DNA of 64,000 nucleotides from Rhodococcus sp. P1Y (GCF_003641205.1 NZ_CP032762.1:4154001-4218000); one strand, 5' to 3'. Positions 53,932 to 63,745 are shown, counted from the stretch's first letter. A program made the numbers and translations. Notes: a model not told the origin generated them from the letters alone.

Positions 53932-54005
53932 GGGGCGGTAGCTCAGTCGGTTAGAGCCGTGGACTCATAATCCATTGGTCGCGGGTTCGAGCCCCGCCCG
54001 CCCCA
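53932..54005 (+). tRNA. tRNA with CAT anticodon, probably elongator tRNA-Met
   Basis: A 74-nt cloverleaf. Acceptor GGGGCGG pairs with CCGCCCC, D-arm GCTCAGTCGGTTAGAGC, anticodon arm GTGGA-CTCATAA-TCCAT, T-arm GCGGG-TTCGAGC-CCCGC and discriminator A. The anticodon stem lacks the three G-C pairs of initiator tRNA. A tRNA-Ile with modified CAT anticodon cannot be fully excluded. Confidence 0.93.
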
Positions 54006-54018
54006 CCGAAGTCGGATT

Positions 54019-54540
54019 TCACGGAACCACCGTCACCGGCCAACGTCCGGTCTTGACCAGCCTTACTGCAACCGACCCGAACATTCGGTGCCCCGCGCGC
54101 TCCGATGCGCCCACGACGATCGCGTCGGCGCGTAGTTCCTCGGCCACGGCGACGATTCCGTTGTAGGGATCGCCTGTGGCAGTGCGAAATTCCCATCTGG
54201 GTACGTCGGTGTTCGCCGTCGCCTTTCGGATGTACGCGAGCAGTTCGTCCGCGATCTCCTTACCTGTTTCCACCAACGAGATCCCGGCTTGACCCCATGC
54301 CGCGGTGGCGATGGGTTGGACGTAGACGAGGACGAGGAGCGACCCCTGACGCCGCGACAGCCCTGCCGCGTACGCCGCGGCCTTCCACGACGATTCGGAA
54401 CCGTCGATTCCGGCAAGAATGACTTTCGGACCGTCGACGCCGTACTCGAACGCGTGAGATTCGAAGCCCCTGGTTTCCGCTGATTCATCCACAACGTGAA
54501 GGCTACTCAGCCCTTGGGGGTGAATAATTTTCATACCCAC
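54019..54540 (-). CDS. Universal stress protein (UspA family)
   Basis: A 173-residue single USP domain preceded by about 35 extra residues. The core starts VILAGIDGSESSWKAAAYAA. The ATP-binding motif IVVGASERAGHRMFGSVAVR matches G-2x-G-9x-G(S/T). The protein may bind ATP and respond to stress or dormancy, as in mycobacteria. It lies 14 bp beyond the CAT tRNA on the opposite strand. The N-terminal extension (MGMKIIHPQG) could be mis-started, but no better start is evident. Confidence 0.88.
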   Translation of the reverse strand: MGMKIIHPQGLSSLHVVDESAETRGFESHAFEYGVDGPKVILAGIDGSESSWKAAAYAAGLSRRQGSLLVLVYVQPIATAAWGQAGISLVETGKEIADELLAYIRKATANTDVPRWEFRTATGDPYNGIVAVAEELRADAIVVGASERAGHRMFGSVAVRLVKTGRWPVTVVP

Positions 54541-54606
54541 CCGGTCGCGTCGGGTGCGTTCTAGTCTGTGGTGGCTCAGAGCCCGATTAACGAGAGGCGA
54601 GACTCG

Positions 54607-55065
54607 ATGACCATGACCACCAGGATCGGCACAGTCGGAATCTGCTGCGTGGCAGTGGCCGGGCTTTCACCGGCGTTGGCCACCGCAACTCCTCCGTCGG
54701 GAGTCACAGCGGAGACACTGGCCCATGAGTCGTTCCCGCTGCTCCCCGGAAGTTCCGCGATCGCAGGCACCGACTTCACCGCTCGTAAGATCACCATTGC
54801 CCCTGGCGGAACAACCGGTTGGCACTATCACGACGGTCCCGTGTACGCCTACGTCGAGCAGGGCGTTCTGACGAGGACACTCCACGACTGCTCCCAGGTG
54901 TCCTCGCCTGCCGGGCAAATCGTCGCCGAAGAGGTCGACGGCAACCACGTACACGAGGGGACCAACCTCGGCACTGTTCCCGTGGTCCTCTATGCCGCGT
55001 ACATCGAACCTCCGGGAAAGCCGTTCGCCGAGGACGCACCGGCACCGCCCTGCGCGGGCGAGTGA
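54607..55065 (+). CDS. Exported cupin-domain protein
   Basis: A 152-residue secreted protein. The signal peptide (MTMTTRIGTVGICCVAVAGL...LATATPP) is cleaved near residue 29. A single cupin barrel follows. ITIAPGGTTGWHYHDGPVYA contributes the metal-binding His pair, and a GNHVHEGTNLG segment supplies the second motif. The two Cys in the mature part (HDCSQ and PPCAGE) may pair. The function is unknown. It stands alone between the divergent stress protein and the GAF-ANTAR gene. Confidence 0.82.
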   Translation: MTMTTRIGTVGICCVAVAGLSPALATATPPSGVTAETLAHESFPLLPGSSAIAGTDFTARKITIAPGGTTGWHYHDGPVYAYVEQGVLTRTLHDCSQVSSPAGQIVAEEVDGNHVHEGTNLGTVPVVLYAAYIEPPGKPFAEDAPAPPCAGE

Positions 55066-55175
55066 GCAGGGTGAGGTGAGCGCTGCGTATCCTTGATCCT
55101 CGAAGGCAGCTTCTCGAGTCAAGGGCGGCGCACACCGGCAGCTCATGCGAGCGCACTCGACCGATCGGAGTATCC

Positions 55176-55898
55176 ATGAATGACGATTCTCGGCTGGCTG
55201 AGACGCCATCGACCGATCCGGCCACCGTCTTCGCTGCCCTGGCGGACATCGTCTACAAGGGTTCGACGGCTGACGAGGTGTACACCGCCATCTGCGTGGC
55301 GGCGACACTCCTGGTCCCAGGGTGTGACCACGCGAGTTTGATGCTCGTCAACCGCGGCCAGCCCGTCACTGTTGCTGCGACCGATCAGGTCGCCCGCACG
55401 GTCGACGACATCGAGAGGGCGACCGGCGAGGGACCGTGCCTGGACGCCATCGAAAGCGAAGCTGCCCAGATCGAGACCGACTTCCTCCAGCCGAGCCAGT
55501 GGCCGGCTCTGGCCCGCGGGGTCGTGACGCGGACACCGGTACGCGGTGCGATGGGCTTTCGCTTGATGCTCGATCAGAAGAAGGTCGGCGCGCTCAATCT
55601 CTTCAGCAACACCCCAGGTGCCTTCGATTCGTCCACCGCCGATCACGCCATCATGCTGACGGCTTTCGCAGCAGTGACCGTCTCGGCGATCATTTCGGGC
55701 GAGGAGGCGAACACGCTCCGGCGCGGACTCGAAAGCAACCGAGAAATCGGCAAGGCCATCGGTCTGCTGATGGCGATGCACGACGTCACCGACGATCAGG
55801 CCTTCGAGATGCTACGCAAGACCTCTCAGGACATGAACGTCAAGATCGCCGCCCTGGCCACTTCCGTCGTCGAGGCACACAAGCGCAGCCTGCACTAG
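55176..55898 (+). CDS. GAF-ANTAR RNA-binding regulator
   Basis: A 240-residue cytosolic sensor. The N-terminal GAF domain (about 18-165) contains AICVAATLLVPGCDHASLML and GEGPCLDAIESEA. The C-terminal ANTAR domain (about 178-235) contains NREIGKAIGLLMAMHDVTDD followed by AFEMLRKTSQDMNVKIAALA. ANTAR proteins bind paired hairpins in target mRNAs and prevent termination; GAF may sense redox state or a small molecule. No ANTAR hairpin pair was recognised nearby. The gene is convergent with the MFS transporter, 7 bp apart. Confidence 0.92.
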   Translation: MNDDSRLAETPSTDPATVFAALADIVYKGSTADEVYTAICVAATLLVPGCDHASLMLVNRGQPVTVAATDQVARTVDDIERATGEGPCLDAIESEAAQIETDFLQPSQWPALARGVVTRTPVRGAMGFRLMLDQKKVGALNLFSNTPGAFDSSTADHAIMLTAFAAVTVSAIISGEEANTLRRGLESNREIGKAIGLLMAMHDVTDDQAFEMLRKTSQDMNVKIAALATSVVEAHKRSLH

Positions 55899-55905
55899 CC
55901 GTCTT

Positions 55906-57384
55906 TCACGTTCTGGCCGGCCCGGGCGCGGCGACCCGCTTCGGGAGTGCGAACACGAGCAACAGCGCTACGACGCCGAAGGCGGCACTCACCGACATTG
56001 CAACCGACGCAGCGTGCATGAACTCGTTTGCGACGGTGTCGGGTCCGGTGATGTTCAGAGATCCGAACAGGACGCTTCCGATGACAGCAATTCCTACTGC
56101 ACTGCCGATCCGCTGCATCGTCGAGATAACGCCGCTGGCGGCACCTGCATCCTGACGATCGACTGTGGCGACGATGAATTGGGCGTTAGGTGCGATGAAC
56201 GCCCCATTGCCCAATCCACCGATCAACAACGGCACCAACAGTTTCCAGTTCGTGAGGTCTGCTGGATCCGTGGTGGCGAGAAGGATCCACATCCAGATCA
56301 GGCTGACAGCGACGAAGGACGTACCGAGAAGCAGAACCGTTCGGCCGAGGCGAAGAGTCAGTTTGTTGCTCTGCGAGGATGCGATGATGCTGCCGACAGC
56401 GAACGGCAGCATCACAGCGCCGGATGACAACGCGGAGTTACCGAGTCCGGATTGCCACAACAGCGATAGCGTGAAGAAGATGCTGGTGAACGACGCGAAG
56501 TAGACCAGAGCGAGGATCGTGCCGCCGGTGAACGCGGGATGGGCGAACAGTTTCGGCGGAACTAGCGGGTTATGTCCGCGCTTGGTGTAGCGGACCTCCC
56601 ACGCGCCGAATGCAGCGATCAGCGCGGCCCCGGCCGCGATGGACACATACGTCCATGTGGGCCATCCTTGGTCCTGCCCCTCGATCAATGGAACCAACAG
56701 GGCGACAAGGCCCGCAGTGACGAGAAAGAGTCCGACCCAGTCGATTCCGCTGTCGGGCACAGCCTCGGTCTCCGAACGCTTCGGAAGGAGAAATGCTGCT
56801 GCGACGAGACCGACCGCACCAATCGGAAGGTTGACCCAGAACACGCCACGCCAGCCGTTCTCGTCACCGAACGCCTCGATGATCAGTCCACCCGCGATCG
56901 GTCCGAGCGCTGTGGACACACCGATGACCGCTCCCATGATGGCGAAGGCCTTGCCTCGCACCTGCCCAGGGAACAGCAGCTGAATGAACGCCGTGACCGC
57001 CGGGACGAAAATGCCGCCTGCCAGACCCTGGACGATTCGCGCGATCACCAATTGAAGGTCGTTCTGGGCCAATCCGCATGCGAAACTCGCGACAGTGAAC
57101 AACGCGAGACCGGCGAAGAACACCCACTTGTGCCCGATGCGGTCGCCGACCTTGCCTGCGGGTATGAGTGCGAGGCCGAACGCAAGTGCGTAGCCGGAGA
57201 TGATCCAGGACAACGTCGCCTCCGACGCGTCGAGACTCGTCTCGATGGTGGGGAGCGCGACGTTGACGATCGTCGTGTCGAGTAGCGCCATGAACATGCC
57301 GAGAAGCAGCACGATCAGCGCCTGCCATGCCCGCCGTGGCACTTCCACGGCAGGCGCGGACGCCCGAGAATTGGTGTCGGTCAT
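55906..57384 (-). CDS. MFS drug-efflux transporter (DHA2/EmrB-QacA type)
   Basis: A 492-residue transporter with about 14 hydrophobic segments. Signature stretches are LLLGMFMALLDTTIVNVALP (motif D1-like), GRIVQGLAGGIFVPAVTAF (motif C region) and GPIAGGLIIEAFGDENGWRG. It is expected to export hydrophobic or cationic compounds with proton antiport. Its start overlaps the padR stop by 4 bp, so the PadR protein probably represses both. Confidence 0.92.
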   Translation of the reverse strand: MTDTNSRASAPAVEVPRRAWQALIVLLLGMFMALLDTTIVNVALPTIETSLDASEATLSWIISGYALAFGLALIPAGKVGDRIGHKWVFFAGLALFTVASFACGLAQNDLQLVIARIVQGLAGGIFVPAVTAFIQLLFPGQVRGKAFAIMGAVIGVSTALGPIAGGLIIEAFGDENGWRGVFWVNLPIGAVGLVAAAFLLPKRSETEAVPDSGIDWVGLFLVTAGLVALLVPLIEGQDQGWPTWTYVSIAAGAALIAAFGAWEVRYTKRGHNPLVPPKLFAHPAFTGGTILALVYFASFTSIFFTLSLLWQSGLGNSALSSGAVMLPFAVGSIIASSQSNKLTLRLGRTVLLLGTSFVAVSLIWMWILLATTDPADLTNWKLLVPLLIGGLGNGAFIAPNAQFIVATVDRQDAGAASGVISTMQRIGSAVGIAVIGSVLFGSLNITGPDTVANEFMHAASVAMSVSAAFGVVALLLVFALPKRVAAPGPART

Positions 57385-57977
57385 GTGGGTTGTTCCTCCG
57401 TGTGTTGCGGCATCGGAAAGTGGGTTCGTGCGCGCTCGTCCGCGACGATGTCGGGTAGCGCGTCGACGAAGCTGTCGTGCCAGTCGATTTCGGCCATGAG
57501 GCGCTTCTCGCGGTGTTCGAGGGCGAACGTTTCGGCCAGGGACAGGTGGGGTCTTGCTCTGACGTTGGCTTCGCGGGTCGTGCGCAACAGGTCTTTCAAC
57601 AGTGCGATACGCGTCGCGATGACCTCGGGCAGTAGTTCGAGGCGTTCTGGGTCGAGCCTGGTGAGAGCGAGGTCGAAAGGATCGGGCCGTAGGACGTAGT
57701 TGCTCAACCCGTCGCGTCTAAGTGTGTCGAGCGCTGCACGCCCAGAATCTGTGACGGCGTAGACCTGGCGAGCCGGGAAGTTCCCCTCCTGCTCGGTCCG
57801 CACGTCGGCTATCAGTCCCTCCGCGTGCAACCGCTTCAGCGCGCCGTACAAACTTCCCACCGAGATGTCGGTCCACATCTGGACCCGCTCTTCCTCGGCA
57901 AGCAATCTGAGCTGATGACCGTGCATCTCACCGCGCTGAGCGAGCGAGCCGAGAATGAACAGGCGAATGGACGACAC
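57381..57977 (-). CDS. PadR-family transcriptional regulator
   Basis: A 198-residue winged-helix repressor. LFILGSLAQRGEMHGHQLRL and SVGSLYGALKRLHAEGLIAD carry the PadR DNA-binding domain. ARQVYAVTDSGRAALDTL forms the wing. A C-terminal helical dimerisation region follows. The GTG at 57977 (VSSIRLF) starts the domain. It is co-transcribed with the MFS pump and divergent from the nitrate reductase fusion gene, 179 bp away. Control of the pump by a PadR/TetR-like ligand mechanism is the likely role. Confidence 0.9.
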   Translation of the reverse strand: MSSIRLFILGSLAQRGEMHGHQLRLLAEEERVQMWTDISVGSLYGALKRLHAEGLIADVRTEQEGNFPARQVYAVTDSGRAALDTLRRDGLSNYVLRPDPFDLALTRLDPERLELLPEVIATRIALLKDLLRTTREANVRARPHLSLAETFALEHREKRLMAEIDWHDSFVDALPDIVADERARTHFPMPQHTEEQPT

Positions 57978-58156
57978 GCGACTACTCTCGCACGAGTACT
58001 CGCGAAGGTCAAAGCCTCTACCAGGCACTATGTCCGCTTTGCCGCTTTGATGAAGAGATCGACAGCGAACTTCACCTGGGCCTCGCACCGGCGGTGAGGA
58101 CAACGTCACCTCGGGCTAACGGGTGCGTCATCGACCCGAATCCTCATCTCAGGACA

Positions 58157-61100
58157 GTGGACATCGTGGGAACAGGAACTGCTCTGACCGGCGTGGACAC
58201 CGTCAAGACGGTGTGCGCGTACTGCGGCGTCGGATGCGGCATGACCCTGCAGATCGGCAAGCGACCCGACGAACCCGCCACGGTCGTGAAATCCGTCGGT
58301 GACAAGACCCACCCAAGCAACTTCGGACGGCTGTGCACCAAGGGCTCCACCACGTCGGACATGCTTGCCGCGCCGGGACGGCTCGAGACGGCCCGAATCC
58401 GCGCCACACGCGGCGACGACTTCGAAGACGTAGACACGCCGACGACAATCCAACGAACCGCCAGAAGGCTGCGGGCAATTCTCGACGAGCACGGACCTGA
58501 CTCGTTCGGCCTCTACGTCTCGGGACAGATGTCGATCGAAGCTCAGTACCTGTCAAACAAACTGGCCAAGGGCTTCATCGGCACCAATCAGATCGAATCG
58601 AACTCTCGGTTGTGCATGGCCAGCGCCGGCACCGGATACAAGTTGTCTCTCGGGGCAGACGGACCGCCCGGATCCTACGAGGACTTCGACAATGCCGACG
58701 TATTCCTCGTCACCGGTGCGAACATGGCCGACTGCCACCCGATTCTGTTTCTCCGCATGATGGATCGCATCAAGCAGGGCGCGAAACTGATCGTCGTCGA
58801 TCCTCGCCGAAATGCGACTGCGGACAAAGCCCACCTGCACCTCGCGATCGCGCCCGGCACCGATCTCGATTTGCTCAACGGGCTGCTTCACCTACTCGTC
58901 GCCGGTGGGTACACCGATCCTGAGTTCATCGCCGAGTTCACCGACGGCTGGGATGCGATGGAGGATTTCCTCGCCGACTACACCCCCGAGCAGGTCAGCG
59001 CGAGGACGGGCATTCCGGAAGCCGACATCCGGACGGCAGCGACCTGGATAGGCGAATCGGGCAATTGGATGAGCTGCTGGACCATGGGTCTGAACCAGTC
59101 CACCCATGGAACGTGGAACACGAACGCTCTGATCAACCTTCATCTCGCGACGGGTGCGATCTGCCGCACCGGAAGTGGTCCCTTCTCCCTCACCGGACAG
59201 CCGAACGCCATGGGGGGCCGTGAGATGGGCTACATGGGTCCAGGCCTCCCGGGTCAGCGTGCCGTTCTCTCCGAGGAAGACCGCGCGTTCGTCGAGCAGC
59301 GTTGGAACGTGCCCGCTGGAACGTTGAGGACCGACGTCGGCGGCGGAACCATCGATATGTTCTCGCGTATGGCGGACGGTGAGATCAAGGCGTGCTGGAT
59401 CATCTGCACCAATCCTGTTGCGTCGGTGGCCAACCGAAAAACGGTGATCGCCGGCCTCGAACGGGCAGAACTCGTGATCACTCAGGATGCATTCGCGGAC
59501 ACCGAGACCAACGGTTACGCCGACGTCGTTCTTCCCGCGTCGTTGTGGACCGAGTCCGAGGGTGTCATGATCAACTCGGAACGTAACCTCACCCTGTTTC
59601 AGAAGGCGGTGAACGCACCGGGCCAGGCGATGCCGGATTGGCAGATCATCGCGACCATGGCGTGTGAACTCGGGTACGCCGAGGCGTTCACCTACTCCAG
59701 TGCCGAGGAGATATTCGAAGAGATCAAGGGTTTCTCCAACCCGCGCACCGGATACGACCTCAGAGGAGTGACCTACTCGCGGCTGCGTGAGGCTCCGCTG
59801 CAGTGGCCGTGCCCACCCGACGACGACAACGACCGTCATCCGATTCGGTACGTCAACGACGGTGTCAGTCAATCACTACGGACACGTGAGGACGGAAGCG
59901 TACCCAGACTCTCGTTCCCGACCGCGACCGGACGAGCACAATTCTTCGCACGTCCATCGATGGCGCCTGCGGAGATGCCGGACGACGACTACCCGTTCCT
60001 GCTCAATACCGGTCGCCTGCAGCATCAATGGCACACGATGACCAAGACGGGCAAGGTCGCCAAACTCAACAAACTCAATCCTGGACCGTTCGTCGAGATC
60101 CATCCCGACGACGCTGCACGTCTGGGATGCGCGGCTGGAGATCGCATCGAGGTGGCCTCGCGCCGCGGGCGAGCCGTTCTACCTGCGGTGGTGAGCGATC
60201 GGGTTCGCCCGGGCGACTGTTTCGCTCCCTTCCACTGGAACGACTCGTTCGGTGAGTACCTGTCGATCAACGCGGTCACCAACGACGCTGTCGACCCTCT
60301 GTCCCAGCAACCCGAGTTCAAGGTATGCGCGGTCACGCTGACGAAAGTTGCTCCTGACGGATCGGAAACCACTCCCGAAACAGGTGACGCGTCGACCTCA
60401 CCGGTCGATGCGCTCGCTGGACTCGTCGGGGAGGTTTCCGGACCGGTGCTACCGCTCCCCGTGATCGAGCAACGCTACGTCGCGGGTTTTCTCGCCGGAC
60501 TTCGTACGGGCGCCGGTTCTCCGGGCGTACCGACACTCCCAGCCGGTACTCCCCTATCCCCCGAAACCCACGCGTGGCTCGAAGGGATGCTCGCGGGTCT
60601 GTTCTCCAGGCAGGGCGCTGCGCCCGAGCAGTCAGCGGCACACGATCCGCAGGACACCGCACAGCCGATTCTCGTTCTGTGGGCATCACAGACCGGCAAT
60701 GCCGAGGACTTCACGTTCGGCTGCGTCGAGCAACTACGCGGCGCCGGTTTGACCGTGAAAGAACATGTCATGGAGGACTTCTCGCCCTCCGATCTGCCGA
60801 AGTACCGAGATGTGCTGCTGATCAGCAGCACATTCGGCGACGGTGAGGCCCCCGACAACGGAACCTCGTTTCTCGATGGCCTGTCCGGAGACGATGCGCC
60901 CGACCTCACCGGACTACGGTTCGCAGTCCTTGCCTTCGGCGATTCCAGCTACGACGACTTCTGCGGCAACGGCCGCAGGCTCGACAGTCGCCTCGCCGAC
61001 CTGGGTGCTGCACGGCTCGTCGGTCGGGTGGACTGCGAACCCGAACACGACGAGGCGTCGTCGATGTGGCTCGAGCGAGTGCTGGCGAAGCTGTCGGTAT

Positions 61101-62263
61101 CCGAGACCCCGCAACCTGCCGAACCGAAGCCGACCACCTCGCTTGCCTACGGCAAGAAGACGCCGCTCCCGACCGCCCTGATCCGAAACACTCCTCTCAG
61201 CGCGTCTGGATCCAGCAAGGACGTTCGCCAGTTCGGTTTCCGCCTACCCGCGGGCTCGCTGACGTACGAGGCCGGTGACGCTCTGGGTGTGTGGCCACGC
61301 AACAGCGACACCCTGGTCGACGAATGGCTAGACGCGACCGGATTGTCCGGGGATGCCGTCGTCGACATTGCGGGGCACGACTCGATGCCGCTTCGGGTGG
61401 CCCTGCGCGATCGTCTCGAGATCGCAAAGGCAACGCCCGATCTACTGAAGTTCGTTCAGAAGCGTGCCGGTGATGCCGACTTGGAGCGACTTCTCATGCC
61501 GGAGAACAAGAGCGCGTTGGCCGACTGGATATGGGGGCGGCAGTCCATCGACGTGCTGACGCACGCGCCGGTGCGCGCAGGCGTCGAGGACTGGCTCTCG
61601 GTACTCAAACCGCTTCAGCCTCGGCTGTATTCGATCTCGTCGAGCCCGAAGGAAGATCCACACGAGGTACAGCTGACGGTATCGACCGTGCGGTACAACG
61701 TGCACGGCATCCCGCGACGCGGTGTCTGTTCGACGTATCTCGCAGATCATGCCGACGGTGAGGACATCGGCATCTTCGTGCAGAAATCCGCCCACTTCAA
61801 ACCCCCGGACGACCCGACGGTCCCGATGATCATGGTGGGACCAGGAACCGGTATCGCACCCTTCCGTGCCTTCCTGCACGAGCGACGCGCTCTGGGGCAT
61901 ACCGGTCCCAACTGGCTGTTCTTCGGAGAGCAGCACGCAGCGACCGACTTCTACTACCGCGACGAGCTCACATCCATGCTGGACGACGGCCACCTGTCGC
62001 GCCTCGATGTCGCGTTCTCACGAGACCAGTCGTCGAAGGTGTACGTGCAGGACCGGATGGCGGAGAACGGCGCGCAACTGTGGAGATGGTTGCAGCAAGG
62101 CGCGCACTTTTACGTGTGCGGAGATGCATCGCGCATGGCCAAGGACGTCGACAACGCGCTGAAAGGTGTTGTTGCGCAGCATGGACGACTCGCGCCGTCG
62201 AGCGCCGACGCCTACGTCAAGGCGTTGTCGGCCGAGAAGCGGTATGTTCGCGACGTCTACTGA
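58157..62263 (+). CDS. Single-chain assimilatory nitrate reductase fused to a sulfite-reductase-type flavoprotein
   Basis: A 1368-residue fusion. Residues about 15-730 form a molybdopterin oxidoreductase. Its 4Fe-4S ligands are Cys20, 23, 27 and 60 (CAYCGVGCGM and GRLCTKG). A probable Mo-ligand Cys153 sits in SRLCMASA, as in NasA/NarB enzymes. Residues about 836-985 form a flavodoxin domain (VLWASQTGNAEDF). Residues about 995-1368 form a CysJ-like FAD/NADPH reductase (RLYSISSSP near 1155, GPGTGIAPFRAF near 1230). It can therefore pass electrons from NADPH to nitrate in one chain. GTG 58166 is an alternative start. No nitrite reductase or nitrate transporter is adjacent. Confidence 0.92.
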   Translation: MDIVGTGTALTGVDTVKTVCAYCGVGCGMTLQIGKRPDEPATVVKSVGDKTHPSNFGRLCTKGSTTSDMLAAPGRLETARIRATRGDDFEDVDTPTTIQRTARRLRAILDEHGPDSFGLYVSGQMSIEAQYLSNKLAKGFIGTNQIESNSRLCMASAGTGYKLSLGADGPPGSYEDFDNADVFLVTGANMADCHPILFLRMMDRIKQGAKLIVVDPRRNATADKAHLHLAIAPGTDLDLLNGLLHLLVAGGYTDPEFIAEFTDGWDAMEDFLADYTPEQVSARTGIPEADIRTAATWIGESGNWMSCWTMGLNQSTHGTWNTNALINLHLATGAICRTGSGPFSLTGQPNAMGGREMGYMGPGLPGQRAVLSEEDRAFVEQRWNVPAGTLRTDVGGGTIDMFSRMADGEIKACWIICTNPVASVANRKTVIAGLERAELVITQDAFADTETNGYADVVLPASLWTESEGVMINSERNLTLFQKAVNAPGQAMPDWQIIATMACELGYAEAFTYSSAEEIFEEIKGFSNPRTGYDLRGVTYSRLREAPLQWPCPPDDDNDRHPIRYVNDGVSQSLRTREDGSVPRLSFPTATGRAQFFARPSMAPAEMPDDDYPFLLNTGRLQHQWHTMTKTGKVAKLNKLNPGPFVEIHPDDAARLGCAAGDRIEVASRRGRAVLPAVVSDRVRPGDCFAPFHWNDSFGEYLSINAVTNDAVDPLSQQPEFKVCAVTLTKVAPDGSETTPETGDASTSPVDALAGLVGEVSGPVLPLPVIEQRYVAGFLAGLRTGAGSPGVPTLPAGTPLSPETHAWLEGMLAGLFSRQGAAPEQSAAHDPQDTAQPILVLWASQTGNAEDFTFGCVEQLRGAGLTVKEHVMEDFSPSDLPKYRDVLLISSTFGDGEAPDNGTSFLDGLSGDDAPDLTGLRFAVLAFGDSSYDDFCGNGRRLDSRLADLGAARLVGRVDCEPEHDEASSMWLERVLAKLSVSETPQPAEPKPTTSLAYGKKTPLPTALIRNTPLSASGSSKDVRQFGFRLPAGSLTYEAGDALGVWPRNSDTLVDEWLDATGLSGDAVVDIAGHDSMPLRVALRDRLEIAKATPDLLKFVQKRAGDADLERLLMPENKSALADWIWGRQSIDVLTHAPVRAGVEDWLSVLKPLQPRLYSISSSPKEDPHEVQLTVSTVRYNVHGIPRRGVCSTYLADHADGEDIGIFVQKSAHFKPPDDPTVPMIMVGPGTGIAPFRAFLHERRALGHTGPNWLFFGEQHAATDFYYRDELTSMLDDGHLSRLDVAFSRDQSSKVYVQDRMAENGAQLWRWLQQGAHFYVCGDASRMAKDVDNALKGVVAQHGRLAPSSADAYVKALSAEKRYVRDVY

Positions 62264-62820
62264 CCTGGCAGACGTGACGCGCACACTGCGCCTGCGACGA
62301 CGAGCGGTTCGGTTGTTCGCATCGCCCGCGCCAGCACGAATGCCCCCTCGAGGGCGCAGATCATTCCGATCGTCCACTCACGAGCATCGTCGGGTTCCAG
62401 ACCTCGCGACACCATGAGGTCGGTTCCCTTATCGATCCACCCGGTGAAAACATCGGCCGTCGCGGTGCGCAGCGTCTCGTTGGTACTGGCAACCTCGAGG
62501 GCGATCGTGGCAATCGGGCACGCATCTGCATAGTCCGTCGCTTCCAGCAGGGTCGCAGCTGCGGCGAACATCGTGGTGACCGCCTGCGGAAGCGGAATGT
62601 CGTTGTCGAGGAACGAGTAGACCAGGTCTCCGTAGGCCGGACCGGTCACCCGCACCACCTCTTCGCCGAGGTTCTGCTTACCGCCGGGAAAGAAGTGATA
62701 GATCGAGCCGAACGGCGCCTCCGCTGCCGCCGCGATCTGCTTCAACCCTGTTCCTGGATAACCATTTCGGCGAAACAACTCGCTGCTCGCGTCGAGAATC
62801 CGTGTGCGCGTGTCCGACAT
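62257..62820 (-). CDS. TetR-family transcriptional regulator
   Basis: A 187-residue repressor. ILDASSELFRRNGYPGTGLK and IAAAAEAPFGSIYHFFPGGK form the DNA-binding domain. The C-terminal part resembles LmrA/YxaF-type TetR regulators. It is divergent from the alpha/beta hydrolase gene, 54 bp between starts, and probably controls it. The 3' end overlaps the convergent nitrate reductase gene by 7 bp. Confidence 0.9.
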   Translation of the reverse strand: MSDTRTRILDASSELFRRNGYPGTGLKQIAAAAEAPFGSIYHFFPGGKQNLGEEVVRVTGPAYGDLVYSFLDNDIPLPQAVTTMFAAAATLLEATDYADACPIATIALEVASTNETLRTATADVFTGWIDKGTDLMVSRGLEPDDAREWTIGMICALEGAFVLARAMRTTEPLVVAGAVCASRLPGQ

Positions 62821-62874
62821 ACTCTTGCCCTCCTACCGAGATGGCCCTACGCTACCAGTAGAACGATCTATCAA

Positions 62875-63732
62875 ATGCCGATGCTGGAGATGCAGATGCC
62901 CGAAGTCGCGCTCGCCCCAGGAACCATCGAATACGAAGACACCGGCGGAGACGGTCCTGTCCTGGTGTTCGTTCACGGCCTCACCATGGACGGATCTGTG
63001 TGGGACGACGTAGTCGCGGGCCTCGCCCCCGCGTATCGATGCATCCGACCTGTCCTGCCGCTCGGCGGACATCGGATTCCGATGCACGCCGACGCGAACC
63101 TCGATCTCCTGGCGCTGGGACTGTTGCTGGGCGAGTTCCTCGAACGCCTCGATCTGCACGACGTGACGATCGTCCAGAATGATTGGGGCGGCGCCCAGGT
63201 GTTGATCGCCAACGGTTCCACCGATCGCATTGCACGGCTCGTACTCACTGCGTGTGAGGCCTACGACAACTACCCACCCGGCCTGCCGGGCACAATGCTC
63301 GGAATCATGCTGCGCGCCCCCGGTGGGTTACGTGCACTGCTATTCGGACTGAAGTTCACGCTAGCGAGGCGTGCTCCCGGCTCTTGGGGCTGGATGAGCA
63401 AGCGGCCGGTCCCCAAAGCGATGATGGACTCGTGGTTCGAACCGGCCACCTCCAACGCCCTCGTTCGACGTGACCTTCGCAAGTACGCGCTGTCGACGCC
63501 TGCGGACTCCATCCTGCTCCAATGGGCCGAGTCCAACTCGGCATTCGACAAGCCCGTCCTCGTAGTGTGGGGCACCGAGGACAAGGTCATGCCTATCGAA
63601 CACGGCCGCAGGCTTTCTCGCCTCTATCCGAACGCGAGGTTGATCGAGCTCGACGACACCTACACGTTGATACCCATCGACAAACCTGCCGAATTGACCT
63701 CCGCCATCATCGACTTCGTGCCCCTGCGATAA
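62875..63732 (+). CDS. Alpha/beta hydrolase, haloalkane-dehalogenase-like, with atypical catalytic His position
   Basis: A 285-residue hydrolase-fold protein. VFVHGLTMDG near 31 is the oxyanion segment, and VQNDWGGAQ places Asp103 at the nucleophile elbow, as in haloalkane dehalogenases and epoxide hydrolases. VVWGTEDKVMP gives Asp236. Where the catalytic His is expected, the sequence reads DDTYTLIPID with Thr264, so the triad appears incomplete. It may be inactive or use another residue. Several ATGs (62875, 62881, 62890, 62896) could serve as start. It is divergent from the TetR gene that probably regulates it. Confidence 0.8.
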   Translation: MPMLEMQMPEVALAPGTIEYEDTGGDGPVLVFVHGLTMDGSVWDDVVAGLAPAYRCIRPVLPLGGHRIPMHADANLDLLALGLLLGEFLERLDLHDVTIVQNDWGGAQVLIANGSTDRIARLVLTACEAYDNYPPGLPGTMLGIMLRAPGGLRALLFGLKFTLARRAPGSWGWMSKRPVPKAMMDSWFEPATSNALVRRDLRKYALSTPADSILLQWAESNSAFDKPVLVVWGTEDKVMPIEHGRRLSRLYPNARLIELDDTYTLIPIDKPAELTSAIIDFVPLR

Positions 63733-63745
63733 CTACGATTACGCC

